A DNA stretch of 64,000 bases from Roseateles depolymerans (GCF_003387155.1 NZ_QUMT01000008.1:1-64000), one strand, 5' to 3'; positions 1 through 11,509 are shown, counted from the stretch's first letter. A program made the numbers and translations. Notes: generated by a model not told the origin, from the letters alone.

Positions 1-2346
1 ATCAAGCAGATCTTCGACAAGGAGAAGGTGCAGCAGGACCTAGCGGCGCAGGTGGCGATTACGCAGACGTTTGGGAAGGAAGCTTCCCAGCAGATCGGCG
101 ACTTCGCGCAGAAGCAGATGAATCTGGCGCAGGCGCTGCAAACGAAGGCGGAAGGGGAGACTGATCCGGTCAAGAAAGCCGAGCTTGAGAAACAGGCTGC
201 CGCCATTGAACGCGACTGGGGTGACTACGGGGTGCTGCGCCTGGCTGCCCACACGGTCGTTGGAGGATTGACCGGGAACGCGAGCGGGGCGGTTGGCGCA
301 GCCGCTGGCACGCTCACCGCGCCTGCGGTGGCCGATGCGCTGAAGAACGCTGGCGTGGAAGGAGACCTTGCAAAAGGATTGACGGCGCTGGCCAGCACGG
401 CGGTGGGGGCCGCAGCCGGGGGCGGTGCGGCAGGAGGAGTCACTGCCTACAACGAGGTCACGAACAACTATCTGAATCACGCCCAGTTGATGCAGAGGAG
501 GGCTGAGCTGGCGGCGTGCAAGACGTCCGCCTGTGAGGACGCAGTCAGACAGCGTTGGATCGAGATCAGCAAGGCAGCCAACATGGCCGCGCTCGAAGCC
601 TGCGTGAATGGGACGACGGCGGACTGCCGTGCCGAGCTCAAGCAGCTTGGTGCCGATCTCGCGGAGTTGCTATCGAATCCCGATAGCAAGGGGCAAAAGA
701 AGTTTGTCAGCGAAACGAGCAACAACCTCAAGCAGGTCGAAGAAAAGATTCGCACAGGGTTGGAAATCCTGGCCTACCGCGCCAACGAGCAACTTGGCGC
801 CCTCTATGCAAGCCCCGATGAGCTGGCAAAAGCCCGACTCCTCACGGCCGAAGAAGCGGCGGAACTGAAACGTCGACGGCTTTCGACGATGGTCGATGTG
901 CTCGGAGCAGTGTCACTGCCTGATTCCAAAGCACCCAGGAAGCCGATCAAGGAGACGGCCGGATCCGCTGAAACAAGGCCTGGCACCGCCAACGCAGCGG
1001 TACATGCCGAGGCGCCTCCGTCGGGTGAGCTCAGCGCGAAAGCTCCCGTACAGGAGCCCGTCGTCAAGAAGCTGCCGCAGGAACCGGTGGTCAAGTCATT
1101 GCCACAGGATTCGGCCTCGAATTCGGTGAAGCCCATCCAGACGGATGTGGAGGCGCTGCGGCCGATGAAGGTGGATACCACGGAGTTGCCGTCCATCAGC
1201 AAAGTGATGGAACCCAGCGGCACGGCGGGGGTGCCGTCTGAGATGGGTTCGACCACCAACCCAGCGGGAGTTCATCAGGAACCGGGTGGTGCGCCAGCGG
1301 CTTCGGTCAAAGCGGAACAGTCGCTGGAACCGGTCAGGACGGATGCGCCAGACAAGTCCTCGACTTCATCGTCAACAAAGGGGCCTGGTGCGGACAGCGA
1401 TGCTGGGCCGCAGGCGACGACAAACAAAGCAACCGCCGAGGAGGGCGTGGGCTGCGCCAATCCTCCGCAGTGCTTCGTGGCCGGTACGTTGATCCACACC
1501 GTTGACGGCCCCAAGGCGATTGAGACGTTTGTCGGTGGGGAACTGGTGCTGTCACGTCATGAGCACACAGGAGAGGCAGGGGTGCGACCCGTCGTGGCGA
1601 CGGTTGCGACGAAGGATCAGCCGATCTATGAAGTGGTGATCGAGAACGCTCAGGGCGAGACCGAGACCTTACATACGACAGCGGAGCATCCGTTTTGGGT
1701 AATCAATGCTGCGGACGAACGCGGTGAGTATTTCTCCGAAGTTTTTGAGTCGCAATGGGTGCGAGCGGCATCGCTCATGCCGGGAATGCGGCTGGTTGAT
1801 TGGCTGGGATCGGAATTAATTGTTCTTAGGCAAGGCGCCGCAGGATGGAATGCTGATGTTTTCAATCTTGAGGTCAGGGAGCATCACACTTACCATGTCG
1901 GAACCTTGCGGGTGTGGGCACATAACGCCCCATGTTGCAAAGTCGGCAATGCGGAACGAAGTGTTGAGGACTTCATCGCAGACGTGCACGGGGCTCTGGA
2001 AACGAAGATAAATTCAGCCGAGTTGGCCGAATTTAGAGTGTTGGACCCGACAGCCAAAATAGGCCTTACAGGTAGCTCCGCGACTGGGCGGGTAGGTAAC
2101 CCAAACAAGGAAACATTTGGAAAGCCGATCAATATGAACGAATTTGATTTGGACCTTTTCGTCCAAAGCGACTTACTTCTGGATCAGTTGGGCGGGAAGC
2201 TAAGAGCGGTGCCGATTCTGAGGCAAGAACTTGTAAACGATTTTCCCATATTGTTCAAGGGGCTTAAGTCTGGCAAGAAAGGGCTGTCAATTAAGTTTCG
2301 GCCTCACGGCGAGCCACCCAAAGGTTCAATTATTTTTGGCGATTGA
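1..2346 (+). CDS. CdiA-like polymorphic toxin, C-terminal part (pre-toxin, HINT and toxin tip); 5' end outside window
   Basis: The reading frame is open from base 1, so this is the last 781 residues of a larger secreted protein. Residue numbers count from the GTG at 28. An Ala/Gly-rich region with AYNEVTNNYL near residues 140-150 is in the place of a pre-toxin VENN motif. A Pro/Ser/Thr-rich linker (about 310-475) follows. A HINT autoprocessing domain runs from CFVAGTLI (about 482) through TTAEHPFW to YHVGTLRVWAHNAPCC (about 624-638). The last ~135 residues are the variable toxin tip and coincide with a drop in G+C. The tip carries GSS near 683 and FDLDLF near 706, which is suggestive of a nucleotidyltransferase fold. 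The family delivers toxic tips into neighbouring cells. Small immunity-like genes follow at once. The toxin activity is inferred. Confidence 0.85.
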   Translation: MKQIFDKEKVQQDLAAQVAITQTFGKEASQQIGDFAQKQMNLAQALQTKAEGETDPVKKAELEKQAAAIERDWGDYGVLRLAAHTVVGGLTGNASGAVGAAAGTLTAPAVADALKNAGVEGDLAKGLTALASTAVGAAAGGGAAGGVTAYNEVTNNYLNHAQLMQRRAELAACKTSACEDAVRQRWIEISKAANMAALEACVNGTTADCRAELKQLGADLAELLSNPDSKGQKKFVSETSNNLKQVEEKIRTGLEILAYRANEQLGALYASPDELAKARLLTAEEAAELKRRRLSTMVDVLGAVSLPDSKAPRKPIKETAGSAETRPGTANAAVHAEAPPSGELSAKAPVQEPVVKKLPQEPVVKSLPQDSASNSVKPIQTDVEALRPMKVDTTELPSISKVMEPSGTAGVPSEMGSTTNPAGVHQEPGGAPAASVKAEQSLEPVRTDAPDKSSTSSSTKGPGADSDAGPQATTNKATAEEGVGCANPPQCFVAGTLIHTVDGPKAIETFVGGELVLSRHEHTGEAGVRPVVATVATKDQPIYEVVIENAQGETETLHTTAEHPFWVINAADERGEYFSEVFESQWVRAASLMPGMRLVDWLGSELIVLRQGAAGWNADVFNLEVREHHTYHVGTLRVWAHNAPCCKVGNAERSVEDFIADVHGALETKINSAELAEFRVLDPTAKIGLTGSSATGRVGNPNKETFGKPINMNEFDLDLFVQSDLLLDQLGGKLRAVPILRQELVNDFPILFKGLKSGKKGLSIKFRPHGEPPKGSIIFGD

Positions 2347-2355
2347 GATGACGGT

Positions 2356-2700
2356 ATGGGTATTCAAGAGCAACTCAAAGATGCGTTGATCAGTTTTCTT
2401 GAGTCGGGCGATGCTACCGAAATTGGCGAAATAATTGCTTCCAATCCTGACTTGGTGTCTTTCAATTGTGGGGATTATCCGGATGTGCATCGCGTAATGG
2501 ATTTACAACTGAACGGCAAGAGCTTTCGCGTTTGCAGACAGTTGTCTCGCGCTGAGAATATCACTTTGACTCCAATTGATGAGCCTTCCGAAACGCCCGG
2601 GGTTCCTCTTTGGCTGACGGGGGAGAGATTGATGCGCTGGGCCACCGACGAGACGGAAAATCCGGCAGACGAGCCCACGGACTGGAGTAAATATCGCTAA
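2356..2700 (+). CDS. Putative cognate immunity protein, 114 aa
   Basis: This gene starts 9 bases after the toxin stop codon, the usual position for the cognate immunity gene of a CDI or Rhs toxin. The protein is small, acidic and without signal peptide or membrane segment, as expected for a cytoplasmic toxin-neutralising protein. It has an N-terminal amphipathic stretch (IQEQLKDALISFLESGDA), a middle section with VMDLQLNGKSFRVCR, and an acidic C-terminus ending TDWSKYR. I do not recognise the domain family. A decayed duplicate lies at 4150-4493. The immunity role rests on position and duplication only. Confidence 0.7.
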   Translation: MGIQEQLKDALISFLESGDATEIGEIIASNPDLVSFNCGDYPDVHRVMDLQLNGKSFRVCRQLSRAENITLTPIDEPSETPGVPLWLTGERLMRWATDETENPADEPTDWSKYR

Positions 2701-2817
2701 AGGCAAAATAAGAAACGTGGCGTTTGGATTGATTGGTCCAGTGGGAATCTTCTCAGATGTTGGTGTTGACGGGATATTTCGCTACGTTTTGCATATCTAT
2801 TTCATGCTTAGGCGACC

Positions 2818-3207
2818 ATGACCATTCATTTTCTCGCTGCAGTGGAATTTGACGCTACTCGTTCACTAGTCGATCTTGCAAAACAGCTGACAAAAGTACT
2901 TCAGATTCAATCGTGCAAAGAAAATTCCGGCAGATTCGACGAAGTCCCGGCTTATGTCGGTAGTGATGGCGACCTAAATATCATTCTATTTGGGCCATCA
3001 ATTGAACAGGAAGAGCGGGAGTGTATTCTCAAAATAACGTACACGACCTCGCTGTCCAAAAAACTGGCGCAAGAGGCCGTCACGCCAATACTTCGGCCAA
3101 CCTTTTGCTCGGAAGAACCTGATTGCACCGGGTATGTGCGGTGTTCGCAGCAACTGGCAGCCGTACTAGTCGAACTAGGATTTTCTGATTGCAGACCGGT
3201 ACGGTAA
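2818..3207 (+). CDS. Hypothetical small protein in immunity array, 129 aa
   Basis: A soluble 129-residue protein with ATG start, lower in G+C than the chromosomal genes that follow. It has no signal peptide or transmembrane segment. It reads as an alpha/beta domain (MTIHFLAAVEFDATRSL at the start, GDLNIILFGPS near residue 58) with a Cys-containing C-terminal third (FCSEEPDCTGYVRCSQQ). I do not recognise the family. Its position between immunity-like genes suggests an orphan immunity protein, but nothing in the sequence proves it. Confidence 0.6.
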   Translation: MTIHFLAAVEFDATRSLVDLAKQLTKVLQIQSCKENSGRFDEVPAYVGSDGDLNIILFGPSIEQEERECILKITYTTSLSKKLAQEAVTPILRPTFCSEEPDCTGYVRCSQQLAAVLVELGFSDCRPVR

Positions 3208-3246
3208 GTATTGCAAGACCATTATTCCGTACGGAGTTGGCTAAGT

Positions 3247-3573
3247 ATGGCCACTTACGACCTTTATGGCTCACCTTCAGAAGAATTCCATCAGGCAAAG
3301 AAAGTTCTCGAATCGGCCCTCGAAGTAAAATTCAAAGTTAGAGAGAGCGAATACCACGGGGGGGAGTATTTTCAGTGGGGGATGAGCAGTGGTGAAAACT
3401 TTGTTCTAAAGCGAAATCTTGACCCCATTGATGGCGACCCCGCGGAAATTTCATTTCCTGTTTACAACACTCTCCTCTATCTGAATAACACGCCGCGCTC
3501 CAAAGAATTGCAGGAGAAAATCCGCCAACGAGCTAGCGGTTTTGTCGCTTTGAGGCATGAGGACCTAGCGTAG
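3247..3573 (+). CDS. Putative immunity-type protein, 108 aa
   Basis: I prefer the ATG at 3247 (MATYDLYG) to the in-frame TTG at 3211 because a GGAG lies about 10 bases upstream. The protein has the look of a CDI/Rhs immunity protein: a predicted N-terminal helix (EFHQAKKVLESALEVKF) followed by strands with YHGGEYFQWG, ENFVLKRNLDP and NTLLYLNNTP. That layout is familiar from small proteins encoded beside polymorphic toxins, but I cannot name the Pfam family. No membrane segments. It lies 39 bases after the previous gene. Confidence 0.65.
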   Translation: MATYDLYGSPSEEFHQAKKVLESALEVKFKVRESEYHGGEYFQWGMSSGENFVLKRNLDPIDGDPAEISFPVYNTLLYLNNTPRSKELQEKIRQRASGFVALRHEDLA

Positions 3574-3685
3574 GACCGCTAACGAAAGGGGGCTTGGGGC
3601 AGTGGTTAACCGATGTATCGTTACCTTGCAAAGAAAGCCTTTGAAAAGGTTGGCATAACAAAACAGTAACCAGAGGATGAATGCA

Positions 3686-4006
3686 ATGATAGTCCGTTCG
3701 TGGAGCGAAATTTCGAACGAAGAAATGTCTGAGGAGTCTATTCGGAAGAAGTTTGACTATCAGAGGGGATACCGTTTCTACCCCAATACGTACGAAAAGG
3801 GGTTGAGTATGGATACATTAATTGGCTGGAATGTAAGAATGTATGTTATTGACGGAGTTTGCACCTGTAAACAGGCGGGTCAAATTTGGGAAGTGGCTCG
3901 TGGTCAGTTCATCGACCTAGTTCCGGGAGATTATGTTTTTGACACCAGTTCTTCTCCCGTTCACCTCATGCGGGTGGCTTATTTGCCGCAGCTGGCGACA
4001 ATTTAG
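3686..4006 (+). CDS. Cupin-like small protein, paralogue A of three, 106 aa
   Basis: Starting at the ATG at 3686 (MIVRSWSEIS), 8 bases after AGAGGA, the product is 106 residues, the same length as its two paralogues at 5062 and 5773. An ATG at 3677 would add three residues that the paralogues lack. Shared positions are W and S-x-E near the start, R-x-x-F and GYR near residue 30, Y/V-I-x-G-x-C near 60, GQF-x-x-L-x-x-G near 75, and V-x-L-x-x-V near 95. The strand-rich pattern with a late GQF-x-x-L-x-x-G turn resembles a small cupin barrel; this is inference. No function is known to me. An immunity role fits the context. Confidence 0.7.
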   Translation: MIVRSWSEISNEEMSEESIRKKFDYQRGYRFYPNTYEKGLSMDTLIGWNVRMYVIDGVCTCKQAGQIWEVARGQFIDLVPGDYVFDTSSSPVHLMRVAYLPQLATI

Positions 4007-4149
4007 ATGGCTAGTGCGCGCATCTGCTCGCCTTACAAAAATTTGCTGCCGTGGCGATATTTTCGTAAATTGTGCGAGGGATTAGACCAAGCTTTTTTGC
4101 AATCTGCCGTTGTCTACAGCTGCCTATTTCCGGCGACTGAGGTCATGAA

Positions 4150-4493
4150 ATGGCTATTCAAGATCAACTGAGAGATGCGTTAGTCGGTTTTCTTGAGTAG
4201 GGCGATGCGACCGAACTTGGCGAAATAACTGCTTCCAATCCTAAGGTGGTTTCTTTTGGTTGTGGTGAGTATCCGGATATGCATCGCATTATGGATTTTG
4301 AATTGGAAGGTAGAGCTTTCGCGTTTGCAGACAGTTGTCCCGCGCTGAGAATATCGCCTTGACTCCAATTGATGAACCTTCCGAAACGCTCATGGTTCCT
4401 CTTTGGCTGACGGGTGAGAAATTGATGCGCTTAGCCACTGACGAGACGGAAAATCCGTCAGACGAGCCCACAGATTGGAGTAATTATCGCTAA
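4150..4493 (+). pseudogene. Decayed duplicate of the putative immunity gene at 2356
   Basis: Base-by-base comparison with 2356-2700 shows clear homology from the ATG at 4150 (MAIQDQLRDALVGFLE) to the TAA at 4491-4493 (TDWSNYR). Two lesions break it: an in-frame TAG at 4198-4200 in place of the TCG serine codon, and a single-base deletion near 4313 (AGAGCTTTC where the intact copy has AAGAGCTTTC). The two copies still match well around ACTCCAATTGATGA and at the 3' end. This is a relic of an earlier toxin-immunity cassette or a tandem duplication now under no selection. Confidence 0.9.
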
Positions 4494-4615
4494 AGCCAAG
4501 GTCCAGCGAAAACCCTCTCAGCCGAGCCTGTGCGGGGTACCAGCGGCAGCCAAGTCAGCGAGCAAACGCAATGTTCCAACCTTGGTTCGGCCCTTTTCCA
4601 AATCGACAGGAAAAA

Positions 4616-5008
4616 ATGAAACTGAAATTTTATTGGTGTCATACACCCGCAGGTTCATTGGCTTTCTGCACTTCCGATGTGCTCGATTCAAGCGGCATTT
4701 CACCGCTATGCTGCCTGCTAATGGATGACGGCGGTCTCGATTGGAAAACTGCTTCGAGTTGGTTGGAGGAAGGGATAGCTCGTGTTGACAGGGCCCTTTC
4801 AGCAGAAGCACGCCAAAGTCTTTTTTGGGCTCGGGAGTGTTGGGGTGCTGAACTTGGCAAAACTGAAACAAAGATATATTCGCTACTCGAAGATAGTGTT
4901 TCGGAGAAAGTTAATACTTTGGAATTCCGGAATGTACTTGCTCAATGGTTAAATTTCATTGCTGCACAAAACAAATTGCAGTCAATGGAACTTGTTTTGC
5001 TGTCATGA
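4616..5008 (+). CDS. Hypothetical protein in immunity array, 130 aa
   Basis: The ATG at 4616 (MKLKFYWCHTPAG) is preceded by ACAGG at a good spacing, so I prefer it over the in-frame ATG at 4571. The protein is soluble and begins with a short strand, then a segment SSGISPLCCLLMDDGG, then a helical C-terminal half rich in Glu and Leu (WLEEGIARVDRAL, EFRNVLAQWLNFI). No signal peptide. I do not recognise the family. AT-rich composition matches the rest of the immunity array and not the chromosome beyond 6.1 kb. Confidence 0.6.
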   Translation: MKLKFYWCHTPAGSLAFCTSDVLDSSGISPLCCLLMDDGGLDWKTASSWLEEGIARVDRALSAEARQSLFWARECWGAELGKTETKIYSLLEDSVSEKVNTLEFRNVLAQWLNFIAAQNKLQSMELVLLS

Positions 5009-5061
5009 AGGCGCGTGCGTGACGCGGGCACTCGATAACTTGACTCAATAAACTTGATGAA

Positions 5062-5382
5062 ATGATAGTTAACTCTTGGGCGGACGTGTCTGACAAAGAG
5101 CTTTCCGAAAGAGTTTTGCGAGAACGATTCCCCGCAGCTTCGGGATATCGAATGTCAGTGAATTTTTATGGTGCCCATGAGAAATTTCCGATATGCGTTG
5201 GGTGGAAAGTGACAGTTTACGTAATCAAAGGCAATTGTCGTTATTCAAGTTCAGAAAGGGAGCTTTCTCTTTCCTCCGGGCAATTTCTGGAAATTCTTCC
5301 TGGCATGTACGGTTTCGAAGTTTCAGACTTTCCTGTTCACTTGGTGAAGGTCTTCGGATTGCCACCGCAGCTAAGTAAATAA
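5062..5382 (+). CDS. Cupin-like small protein, paralogue B of three, 106 aa
   Basis: Second 106-residue member of the family at 3686 and 5773. It starts MIVNSWADVSDKELSE, keeps the GYR motif near residue 28, GNCRYSSS near 59 (the Y/V-I-x-G-x-C position), GQFLEILPG near 73, and PVHLVKV near the C-terminus. Conservation is clearest at Trp, Gly and the hydrophobic core; surface positions differ widely, as is usual for immunity proteins adapted to different toxins. The immunity role is inferred from context. Confidence 0.7.
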   Translation: MIVNSWADVSDKELSERVLRERFPAASGYRMSVNFYGAHEKFPICVGWKVTVYVIKGNCRYSSSERELSLSSGQFLEILPGMYGFEVSDFPVHLVKVFGLPPQLSK

Positions 5383-5474
5383 AATTGACTACGGGGTAGG
5401 CTTCCGGAATTTTGGTCCAGCCAAGAGTTCGATCGAAAATCAATGAAGTGCGAATAAGGAGTTTGAAATTGTTT

Positions 5475-5696
5475 ATGGCTGACGTGATTGATTTTAGTGA
5501 AAATGCCGATGGAAGCTTTTCGTTGACGGTTCGTGTTGGGAGCAAAATTCTATCGACGCTTGGAGGAGCAGTCGGTGCAGAAGATTCAATAAGGGCGTAT
5601 CAATTCCATGATGAAGAATTCAATCGCGAAATAATGAAAGGCAACATCGACATTCGCAGCGTTTGTAGAGAAATCTCGCGGCGAAGTAATGCTTGA
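5475..5696 (+). CDS. Hypothetical small protein, 73 aa
   Basis: A 73-residue product from the ATG at 5475 (MADVIDFSENADGSF); an AAGGAG lies at 5456-5461. A TTG at 5469 would put that site at a more usual spacing and add two residues. The sequence has strand-like NADGSFSLTVRVGSK, then a loop with GGAVGAEDS, then a basic helix ending REISRRSNA. Cytoplasmic by composition. I do not recognise it. It sits between two paralogues of the 106-residue family and shares their AT-rich composition. Confidence 0.5.
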   Translation: MADVIDFSENADGSFSLTVRVGSKILSTLGGAVGAEDSIRAYQFHDEEFNREIMKGNIDIRSVCREISRRSNA

Positions 5697-5772
5697 TTCC
5701 TCGCGTTCGAACTAACTTTGGAGACCGCTGGCTAAGAGCTGCAAGGCCGTTATTTGAAATGACTGCAAGAAA

Positions 5773-6093
5773 ATGAGAGCGCAGAACTGGTCTGAAATCT
5801 CAAGCGCAGAAATGTCTGAGTCAGAAATCCGGTCAAGGTTCACGACCAGCTCCGGCTACAGGTTCTATCCCAATCGATACGGCAACGAAGCAGAATTCTT
5901 CCGGCAGTACATGTGCCCAGTCCGTATCTATGTATTTTCAGGCCGCTGCACGTACCGCGTGGATTCAGAGCGCGTCGAAGTATCCGCAGGGCAATTTGTT
6001 GATCTTCCAGCCGGAAGACACGGAATACAGCCGGGCGAGCACGGAGTGAGCCTGATGCAGGTCTATCACCTCCCGGAATTGACTGATGACTAA
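5773..6093 (+). CDS. Cupin-like small protein, paralogue C of three, 106 aa
   Basis: Third 106-residue paralogue (MRAQNWSEISSAEMSESEIR). It is closer to the copy at 3686 in its first half (SGYRFYPNRYG against RGYRFYPNTYE) and retains SGRCTYRV and GQFVDLPAG. Its codons are more GC-rich than those of the other two copies, so it may have been resident longer or come from another source. It ends the immunity array; the next gene is convergent, on the opposite strand. Confidence 0.7.
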   Translation: MRAQNWSEISSAEMSESEIRSRFTTSSGYRFYPNRYGNEAEFFRQYMCPVRIYVFSGRCTYRVDSERVEVSAGQFVDLPAGRHGIQPGEHGVSLMQVYHLPELTDD

Positions 6094-6156
6094 TCACCCC
6101 GGAACACGTCCCCCTCCCGGAGGACCGCGCCCGTCACGTCTGACCCGCCCCACCCG

Positions 6157-7325
6157 TCAATCAGTCTCCTGAAACCTCGCCCGCACCTCCAACACCTGCG
6201 GCAGGATCCCAATAAACAGCTCCACCAACCGCGGATCAAAGTGCCTTCCCGCCTGCTCCCGCAGATGGGCCACCGCATCCTCCACCGGCCAGGCCCGCTT
6301 GTAGGGCCTCACACTGGTCAGCGCATCAAACACATCGGCAATCGCCACGATGCGCGCCTCTTCCGGAATCGACTCCCCCGCCAGTCCTTCGGGATACCCG
6401 CTGCCATCCCACTTCTCGTGGTGACCCAGCGCAATGCGTCGAGCCAGGCCCAGCAACCCGGTGGCATGCTCCCCAAGAATCTCCGCCCCGATCTGCGGAT
6501 GCCGCTGCATCACCGCCCATTCCTGCTCATCCAGCTTGCCCGGCTTTTGCAGGATTGCATCCGGAATGCCCAGCTTGCCGACGTCATGCATCGGCGCGGC
6601 ATGCAGCAGCTCCTCCGCCTCCGCTTCCGAATACCCAGCCGCCAGCGCCAGCAGATGGCTGAAGTGGCTCATGCGCACCACATGCCACCCGGTCTCGTTG
6701 TCTTTGAACTCAGCCGCACGGCCCAGCCGCTGCACCACCTGCAGCCGCGTCTCGCGCAGCTCCTGCGCCCGCACCAACGACAGATGATTGCGCACCCGCG
6801 CCCGCACCACCGGCGGACTCAGCGGCTTGGTGATGTAGTCCACCGCGCCCACCTCAAAACCCTCGGCCTCGTGCCCGGGATCAGCCAGCGCCGTCACGAA
6901 GATCACCGGGATGTGGGCCGTGGCGCTCTGAACCTTCAGGGTCCGGCAGACGTCCATGCCGGAGAGCTCCGGCATCATCACATCCAGCAGGATCAACTGC
7001 GGCTGTTCCTCGCGAGCCAAGGCCAGCGCCTTGTGACCGTCTCGCGCAAACAGCAGGCGGTAGTCATCCTGCAGCGCATGGCGCAGCACCTGCAGATTGG
7101 CCGGTTCATCGTCCACCAGCAAAAGCTTGGGGCGGTGGTCCGCTGCCGCGCGCGACGGCGCGGCAGGGGCCACCGTGGACGTTGACGGCTGCGACGCTGT
7201 GGCTTGCTCAAACGCGGCTGCCGCAGCCTGCACCTCCTGTGGTTGCGGCTGCATCTGCGGCTTAATCTCCGGCTGAGTCTGCCGAGTGGCCTGTGATGTC
7301 CCAGGCACGGACGCGGTGAAAGCGG

Positions 7326-7329
<4 letters not shown>
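6157..7329 (-). CDS. Response regulator with HD-GYP domain (cyclic di-GMP phosphodiesterase), 390 aa
   Basis: After a Gln/Pro/Ala-rich linker of about 65 residues comes a receiver domain (KLLLVDDEPANLQ, phospho-acceptor Asp in LILLDVMMPE, conserved Lys in YITKPLSP). The HD-GYP domain follows (HD in MHDVGKLGIPD, then HHEKWDGSGYP and DVFDALTS). These residues are the metal ligands and GYP motif of active c-di-GMP phosphodiesterases. The ATG overlaps the stop codon of the hybrid kinase at 7326-10412 by four bases (ATGA), so the two are translationally coupled and probably form one phosphorelay that lowers c-di-GMP. Confidence 0.93.
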
Positions 7330-10412
<3,083 letters not shown>

Positions 10413-10610
10413 GGGGCGCGTTCCAGGGCAGGGCCGCGAGGACGGAACCCGGCGGGCAAATGGCGAGGTCCTCGATGGTGGCGCCTGGCAGCGGTTACAG
10501 CATGGAACAAATCCTCGGCTTCAGGGTCGGCGGTGGAGAGCTCCCCCTAGACCGGGGCGGCGTGCGGCATCTTTCCTGACGAATGACAGCGCAACGGTGC
10601 GCTGGGGCAC

Positions 10611-10648
10611 AAAAGAAAAGCCTGCCGGCAGTGACGCACGGCAGGCTT
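10611..10648 (-). terminator. Rho-independent terminator of the metNIQ operon
   Basis: A perfect 10-bp stem (AAGCCTGCCG at 10618-10627, CGGCAGGCTT at 10639-10648) with an 11-base loop. Read on the minus strand it is followed by a T-rich run (TTCTTTTG). It lies about 20 bases beyond the metQ stop codon. Confidence 0.85.
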
Positions 10649-10669
10649 GGCGGGGAAGACAACCGGGGC

Positions 10670-11452
10670 TTAGAACGCCGGCACCACCGCACCCTTGTAC
10701 TGGGTCTGGATGAAGCGGCGCACCTGCTCGGTCTGCAGGGCAGCGGCCAGCTTCTTCACGGCGGGCGCATCCTGGTTGTCGGTGCGGGTCACCAGCCAGT
10801 TGGCGTAGGGCGAGTCGCCGCCTTCCAGCGTCAGCGCATCCTTGGTTGGATTGAGCTTGGCTTCCAGCGCGTAGTTGGTGTTGATCAGGGCCAGGTCCAC
10901 CTGCGGCAGGATGCGGGGCAGGGTGGCCGCCTCGATCTCGCGGAACTTCAGGCCCTTGGGGTTGTCCGCGATGTCCTTCACGGTGGACAGGATGTTGGTC
11001 TTGTCCTTGAGCTTGATCACACCGGCCTTGTCCAGCAGGATCAGCGCACGGCCGCCGTTGGTCGGGTCGTTGGGCAGGGCCACGGTGCCGCCCTTGGGCA
11101 GGTCGGCCAGGGTCTTGTGCTTGGTGGAATAGGCGCCGAACGGCTCCACATGCACCGCCACCACCGGCACCAGCGTCGTGCCCTTGCCCTTGTTGAATTC
11201 ATTCAGATAGGGCTTGTGCTGGAAGAAGTTGGCGTCCAGGCGTTTTTCGCTGACCTGCACATTGGGCTGCACATAGTCGGTGAACACCTTCACCTCCAGC
11301 TCCACGCCCTGCTTGGCCAGCTCCGGCTTGATCAGGTTGAGGATTTCCGCATGCGGCACGGCGGTGGCGGCCACAGTGAGTTTTTCGGCCAGCGCAGTGC
11401 CGGCAGCCAGGGTGGACAGGGTTGCCAGGGCGGCAACCAGCATCTTCTTCAT
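10670..11452 (-). CDS. metQ: Methionine ABC transporter substrate-binding protein MetQ (NlpA family), 260 aa
   Basis: Periplasmic binding protein for D/L-methionine. The ATG at 11452 has GAGGAG upstream at 8 bases; the TTG at 11458 is less likely. A signal peptide (MKKMLVAALATLSTLAAGTALA) precedes the mature start EKLTVAATAVPHAEIL, the usual NlpA/MetQ opening. Conserved FQHKPYLNEF and LPNDPTNGGRALILL blocks are present. There is no lipobox cysteine, so this copy should be soluble in the periplasm instead of lipid-anchored. It is last in a metN-metI-metQ operon and followed by a terminator. Confidence 0.95.
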   Translation of the reverse strand: MKKMLVAALATLSTLAAGTALAEKLTVAATAVPHAEILNLIKPELAKQGVELEVKVFTDYVQPNVQVSEKRLDANFFQHKPYLNEFNKGKGTTLVPVVAVHVEPFGAYSTKHKTLADLPKGGTVALPNDPTNGGRALILLDKAGVIKLKDKTNILSTVKDIADNPKGLKFREIEAATLPRILPQVDLALINTNYALEAKLNPTKDALTLEGGDSPYANWLVTRTDNQDAPAVKKLAAALQTEQVRRFIQTQYKGAVVPAF

Positions 11453-11509
11453 GTTCAAACTCCTCGACTAAGAAACAAAAGGGGTGCCGTGCGCAGTGGC
11501 TCGCCAAGG

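Noticed and set aside
3613-3669. An 18-codon ORF (MYRYLAKKAFEKVGITKQ) before the first 106-residue paralogue
   Set aside because: Too short and no support beyond a start and stop; it could be a gene fragment of an older cassette but I cannot show this.
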